Notes under the pieces: model-generated
Databases searched by the model: none
What the model saw: only the letters and a program-made list of their open reading frames with translations
What the model was told of the DNA's origin: nothing
Made by a program: the position numbers and the translations under genes
Shown here: piece after piece, positions 31,948 through 35,063 of the stretch
Layout of the letters: each line of letters starts with the position of its first letter
How positions within the stretch are numbered: position 1 is the first letter of the stretch
DNA from: an uncultured Porphyromonadaceae bacterium
GTDB taxonomy: Bacteria > Bacteroidota > Bacteroidia > Bacteroidales > Muribaculaceae
Direction: 5' to 3'
Assembly: GCA_900555715.1 (NCBI GenBank)
Contig: USMC01000028.1
Location: 1 to 35,063 of the forward strand
DNA length: 35,063 nucleotides

Positions 31948-32691
31948 ATGTCCGGAAAACTTTATGTGGTTCCTACCCCGGTGGGCAACCTTGCCGATAT
32001 GGCCCCGCGCAGTGTGGAGATTCTAAAAACATGCAATCTCATCCTGGCCGAGGACACGCGCACAAGTAGCGTGGTTACGCGCCATTTCGGCATCACCACC
32101 CCCATGATGTCACACCACAAATTCAACGAGCATCAGACCGTGGGACCGATAATCGAGCGGCTGCTGGCAGGCGAGACCATCGCCCTTATTTCCGATGCCG
32201 GGACCCCGGCCATATCCGACCCGGGATTCATGCTCACACGTGCATGCCGGGAAAAAGGGATAGATGTGGAAACCATTCCGGGCCCCACTGCATTCGTCCC
32301 CGCCCTGGTAAACTCCGGTCTGCCATGCGAACGCTTCACATTCGAAGGGTTCCTTCCTCAGAAAAAAGGGAGGGCCACACGTCTGGCGGAACTGTCGCGC
32401 GAACCACGCACAATGATTATCTACGAATCGCCCATGCGTCTGGTCAAGACCCTCGCAGAACTCGCCGCCGCCTTCGGAGCTGACCGCCCGGCATCGGTGT
32501 CGCGCGAAATCTCCAAACTTCACAACACCACATGCAACGGCACACTGGGTGAACTTCATCAGTTTTTTTCGCAAAACAATCCGCGCGGTGAGATTGTTAT
32601 TGTGGTATCGGGTCATAAAGATAGCCCGGATGCGCCTAAAGTGCATAAAAATAAATATAAACCCGATTCAGGCGACATATCCGACGACTGA
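31948..32691 (+). CDS. rsmI: 16S rRNA (cytidine(1402)-2'-O)-methyltransferase
   Basis: 247 residues. KLYVVPTPVGNLADMAPRSV opens the protein as in all RsmI, followed by LILAEDTRTSSVVTRHFGI, then ALISDAGTPAISDPGFML (S-adenosylmethionine-binding loop), IPGPTAFVPALVNSGLP, and FTFEGFLPQKKGRATRLAEL. The tetrapyrrole-methylase-like fold is complete. It methylates the 2'-OH of C1402 in the decoding centre of the small subunit. The C-terminal tail (HKNKYKPDSGDISDD) is short, so the extra C-terminal domain of some RsmI proteins is missing, as is common in Bacteroidetes. It is 23 bases after the Pro/Glu-rich gene and 36 before the lipoprotein gene. Confidence 0.95.
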   Translation: MSGKLYVVPTPVGNLADMAPRSVEILKTCNLILAEDTRTSSVVTRHFGITTPMMSHHKFNEHQTVGPIIERLLAGETIALISDAGTPAISDPGFMLTRACREKGIDVETIPGPTAFVPALVNSGLPCERFTFEGFLPQKKGRATRLAELSREPRTMIIYESPMRLVKTLAELAAAFGADRPASVSREISKLHNTTCNGTLGELHQFFSQNNPRGEIVIVVSGHKDSPDAPKVHKNKYKPDSGDISDD

Positions 32692-32727
32692 ATTCATCAT
32701 TAGAAACTAACACAACTATTTTTATTT

Positions 32728-33594
32728 ATGAAAAAGTTAGCATCCATCGCAGTGGCATCGCTTTGCATTCTTTCTGCCTGCCACAACAAATCGGAAAACA
32801 CCGAGTCGCAGGTTCTGACACCGACCACCGCCGATTCGCTCCGCGTGGCACTCGCCGATCAGGACAGCCTGCTGTCGCTCATGAACGAAGTTGCCGACGG
32901 GATGGCTCAGATCAAACAGATGGAGAACATCCTATCTTCCTCCAACGACCTTACTGCTGAAAGCTCTGACCGCCGCCAGCAGATCCGCAACGACATGCAG
33001 GTGATTCAGCAGACACTGCAGATGCGCCGCGACCGTCTTGCCGAACTTGAGAAGAAGATTCAGAACAGCTCGTCGAACAACGCCACCCTGCAGAAGTCTA
33101 TCGCAACCCTGAAACAGCAGATTGCCGATCAGGAAAGCACCATCGGACAGCTCCGCGGCGAACTCGAAAAGGCACATATCCATATCGAGCAGCTCACAGC
33201 CAATGTGGATTCGCTCAACACCGAAGTGGCATCCGTGACCGCCGCCAAGGATCAGGCCGAGCAGACCGCCACTACCCTCACCAACGAGCTCAACACCTGC
33301 TACTACGCCATCGGCAGCAAACAGGAGCTCAAGGACCACAAACTGATTCAGACCGGTTTCCTCCGCAAGACCAAGATCATGCCTGAGGATTTCGAGATGA
33401 ACTACTTCACCACCGGTGACAAACGTACACTCAACTCCATCGACCTCCACTCACGCAAGGCCAAAGTCCTGACCAACCAGCCGGCCGATTCCTACACCAT
33501 CACCGACGCCCCCAACGGCAACAAGGTGCTGAAAATTCAGAATCCCGCCCGCTTCTGGAGCGTCAGCAACTATCTGGTAATCCAGGTCGACTGA
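32728..33594 (+). CDS. Coiled-coil lipoprotein of unknown function
   Basis: 288 residues. MKKLASIAVASLCILSACHN is a lipoprotein signal with Cys18. Residues about 50-190 form a long coiled coil rich in Gln/Glu/Leu (e.g. RRDRLAELEKKIQNSSSNNA and TIGQLRGELEKAHIHIEQLT). A compact C-terminal domain follows, beginning LNTCYYAIGSKQELKDHKLI, then GFLRKTKIMPEDFEMNYFT and ARFWSVSNYLVIQVD. The same C-terminal pattern (cYyviGtk.eLk..gii...gf...) occurs in many Bacteroidetes hypothetical lipoproteins; no function is established. It would sit in the periplasm, perhaps as a structural spacer. It ends the dacB run at a strong terminator. Confidence 0.82.
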   Translation: MKKLASIAVASLCILSACHNKSENTESQVLTPTTADSLRVALADQDSLLSLMNEVADGMAQIKQMENILSSSNDLTAESSDRRQQIRNDMQVIQQTLQMRRDRLAELEKKIQNSSSNNATLQKSIATLKQQIADQESTIGQLRGELEKAHIHIEQLTANVDSLNTEVASVTAAKDQAEQTATTLTNELNTCYYAIGSKQELKDHKLIQTGFLRKTKIMPEDFEMNYFTTGDKRTLNSIDLHSRKAKVLTNQPADSYTITDAPNGNKVLKIQNPARFWSVSNYLVIQVD

Positions 33595-33620
33595 TTCCCC
33601 TCCCCTATACTCACCCCATC

Positions 33621-33659
33621 CACTCCGGCGCGTCCTCCCGATGCTCCGGAGTGTTTTTT
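33621..33659 (+). terminator. Rho-independent terminator after the lipoprotein gene
   Basis: CACTCCGG (33621-33628) pairs with CCGGAGTG (33646-33653), followed by TTTTTT. It ends the dacB-to-lipoprotein run. Confidence 0.88.
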
Positions 33660-33772
33660 ATTCGACGAATATCCAACACATCAAATCGTTGCTGCAATGC
33701 GTAAGCTTCCGTAGGATTACTGTGGTGATTGATGGCCGGAGGGGTGCATTAGTCTATTTCAAAAAAAATAGC

Positions 33773-33780
33773 TAAATTTG
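33773..33780 (+). promoter_or_regulatory. Bacteroidetes -7 box for ftsY
   Basis: TAAATTTG is an exact TAnnTTTG match 27 bases before the ATG at 33808. The -33 element is weak. It shows that the ftsY start belongs to the Bacteroidales part. Confidence 0.6.
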
Positions 33781-33807
33781 CATATTAATAACTTGACTTG
33801 AATTCCA

Positions 33808-35063
33808 ATGGGATTTTTCAACAAACTTTTCTCCAAGGAGAAGAAAGAGACGCTCGACAACGGACTGGAACGCACCAAAGAGGGCATTCTGTCGAAAATA
33901 GCGCATGCCGTGGCCGGCAAAAGCAAGGTCGACGACGATGTGCTCGACAATCTTGAGGAGGTGTTCGTCACCAGCGACGTCGGCGTTGACACCACTCTGA
34001 AAATCATCGACAGGCTGCAGCAGCGTGTGGCCCGCGACAAATATGTGGGCACGGCCGAACTAAACCGGTTGCTCCGCGAGGAGATCTGCGCCCTGCTCAC
34101 CGAAAGCGGTAACGGCAATGACGACCAGCCCGACTTTACCCTGCCCGCAGGCACCACACGTCCATACGTGATTATGGTTGTCGGTGTGAACGGTGTGGGA
34201 AAAACCACCACCATCGGCAAACTGGCGGCGCAATTCAAGGCCGCCGGCAACAAGGTGATGCTCGGCGCCGCCGACACATTCCGCGCCGCCGCCATCGAGC
34301 AGCTTGAGGTGTGGGCGCGCCGCGCCGGGGTGGAGATAGTCACCCGAGAGCGCGGAGCCGATCCGGCGAGCGTGTGCTACGACACGCTGGAGCGCGCCGA
34401 AGCGACCGGTGCCGAGCTCGTGCTCATCGACACGGCCGGGCGCCTGCACACCTCCGCCGACCTCATGCGCGAGCTGGAGAAAGTAGTGAACGTGGTGCGC
34501 AAGCGCTCGAAGCTGCCGGTGTACACGGTGCTCGTCATCGACGCCACCACGGGCCAGAACGGCCTGCAGCAGGCCCGCGAGTTCAACCGCGCGCTGGATT
34601 TGGACGCCCTTATCGTCACGAAGCTCGATGGCACGGCCAAAGGCGGCATCGCGCTGGCCGTGAGCCACGAGCTGGGGCTGCCCATCGTGAAGATCGGCGT
34701 GGGCGAGGGCATCGACGACTTGCGCGACTTCGACGCCCGCGAGTTCGCCTCGGCGCTCGTCGGCACTTTCGACGAGCGCTTCGATGCGGACGAGGACGGC
34801 CTGCGCGGCGAGAACGCCAAGGAGGCGGCCGTCACGGCCGGCGAGCGCCGTCGGGACGTGCTGGAGGGCGCGCCGGCGTGCGCGGCCGAGGCCGAGAAGG
34901 CGGTCGAGGGGTCTGCCGAGGAGACGGTCGAGGACGCGACCGTGGAGGCCCTCGCGGAGATTGAGGATGGCGAAGCGCCCGTGGTGGACGCGCAGGGCGA
35001 TGCGGAAGAGGCCTTCGCCGATGCCGCGGAGGAGGCGGCAGCCGAGCCCGACAATGCCGATCT
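33808..35063 (+). CDS. ftsY: Signal recognition particle receptor FtsY, chimeric: Bacteroidales N-half fused to high-GC C-half (open at window end)
   Basis: 418 codons, open to the window edge. The N-domain helices (MGFFNKLFSKEKKETLDNGL, then a part ending NLEEVFVTSDVG) and P-loop GVNGVGKTTTIGKL (about residues 126-139) are Bacteroidales in codon style. From around DTFRAAAIEQLEVW (156-169) the DNA becomes very GC-rich, while the protein stays in frame: DTAGRLHTSADLMREL, VLVIDATTGQNGLQQA, TKLDGTAKGGIAL and GVGEGIDDLRDFD complete the NG GTPase. Beyond about residue 320 an Ala/Glu-rich acidic tail runs on to the window end. FtsY docks the signal recognition particle and ribosome at the membrane. 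A functional hybrid is conceivable, but a join between two genomes at a conserved site is more likely, given the matching break at 1402. Confidence 0.9.
   Translation, partial: MGFFNKLFSKEKKETLDNGLERTKEGILSKIAHAVAGKSKVDDDVLDNLEEVFVTSDVGVDTTLKIIDRLQQRVARDKYVGTAELNRLLREEICALLTESGNGNDDQPDFTLPAGTTRPYVIMVVGVNGVGKTTTIGKLAAQFKAAGNKVMLGAADTFRAAAIEQLEVWARRAGVEIVTRERGADPASVCYDTLERAEATGAELVLIDTAGRLHTSADLMRELEKVVNVVRKRSKLPVYTVLVIDATTGQNGLQQAREFNRALDLDALIVTKLDGTAKGGIALAVSHELGLPIVKIGVGEGIDDLRDFDAREFASALVGTFDERFDADEDGLRGENAKEAAVTAGERRRDVLEGAPACAAEAEKAVEGSAEETVEDATVEALAEIEDGEAPVVDAQGDAEEAFADAAEEAAAEPDNAD
34270..34335. other. Right junction between two genomes, inside ftsY
   Basis: The switch from mixed Bacteroidales codons to near-uniform G/C third positions occurs within the conserved ADTFRAAAIEQLE region. 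The exact base cannot be fixed because both genomes are expected to be similar here. Confidence 0.75.

Noticed and set aside
34311..34964. Two long open frames in the right flank (plus 34311-34964 and minus 34377-35054)
   Set aside because: Shadows of ftsY in very GC-rich DNA; the true frame carries DTAGR and TKLDG GTPase motifs.
1..35063. CRISPR arrays, rRNA or tRNA genes, insertion sequences
   Set aside because: No regularly spaced repeats, cloverleaf-like segments, transposase-like proteins or terminal inverted repeats were seen on reading the window.

Overview
The window is a composite of two unrelated bacterial genomes. Bases 1 to about 1416 and about 34300 to 35063 are very GC-rich, carry Shine-Dalgarno sequences ahead of genes, and encode actinobacterial-looking proteins; the best guess from codon style and protein wording is Coriobacteriia such as Eggerthellaceae. 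The roughly 33 kb between them is Bacteroidales, most likely Muribaculaceae-like. It lacks Shine-Dalgarno sequences, has TAnnTTTG-type -7 promoter boxes, and carries families typical of Bacteroidetes (DUF4290, DPE2-like MalQ, TamB, the receiver-fused PEP-synthase-like protein). Both switches fall inside genes. At about 1402-1416 the start of ligA is joined to the middle of an oppositely oriented Bacteroidales gene through a short shared sequence. At about 34270-34335 a Bacteroidales ftsY N-terminal half is joined in frame to a high-GC ftsY C-terminal half. An assembly chimera is the simplest reading.

Layout. 1-1416 (high GC): 5' part of nnrD (minus), an HdeD-like membrane protein, a terminator and the first 73 codons of ligA. 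1402-2457: N-terminal part of a receiver/PEP-synthase-like protein (minus). 2545-7488: a tight plus-strand run of a ThiE-like barrel, a flippase-like membrane protein, an NfeD/ClpP-class protein, KdsB and a zinc-site-less M16 peptidase homologue, with two ATGA overlaps. 7653-14879: malQ and tamB. 15333-17969: a secreted GH13 alpha-amylase and a DUF4855 lipoprotein, ending at a strong terminator. With malQ this makes a small starch-handling cluster.

18089-20503 (minus): an unusual terminase-like P-loop relic protein and an AbiE-type toxin-antitoxin pair, whose promoter is a near-perfect Bacteroidetes promoter overlaid by a 9-bp inverted repeat. 20680-22161: proS. 22381-25771: an outer-membrane beta-barrel receptor, a membrane-anchored HTH regulator and a previously unlisted 49-residue small protein, forming a lower-GC regulatory cassette. 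25986-29121 (minus): OmpA-like protein, small acidic protein, rimM, DUF4290 and fabG. 29155-29761: a tetR-type regulator broken by a one-base frameshift, divergent from dacB. 29992-33594 (plus): dacB, a Pro/Glu-rich protein, rsmI and a coiled-coil lipoprotein, then a terminator and the chimeric ftsY.

I saw no rRNA, tRNA, CRISPR array, IS element or integrase. It cannot be told by eye whether the Bacteroidales interior is itself from a single genome.
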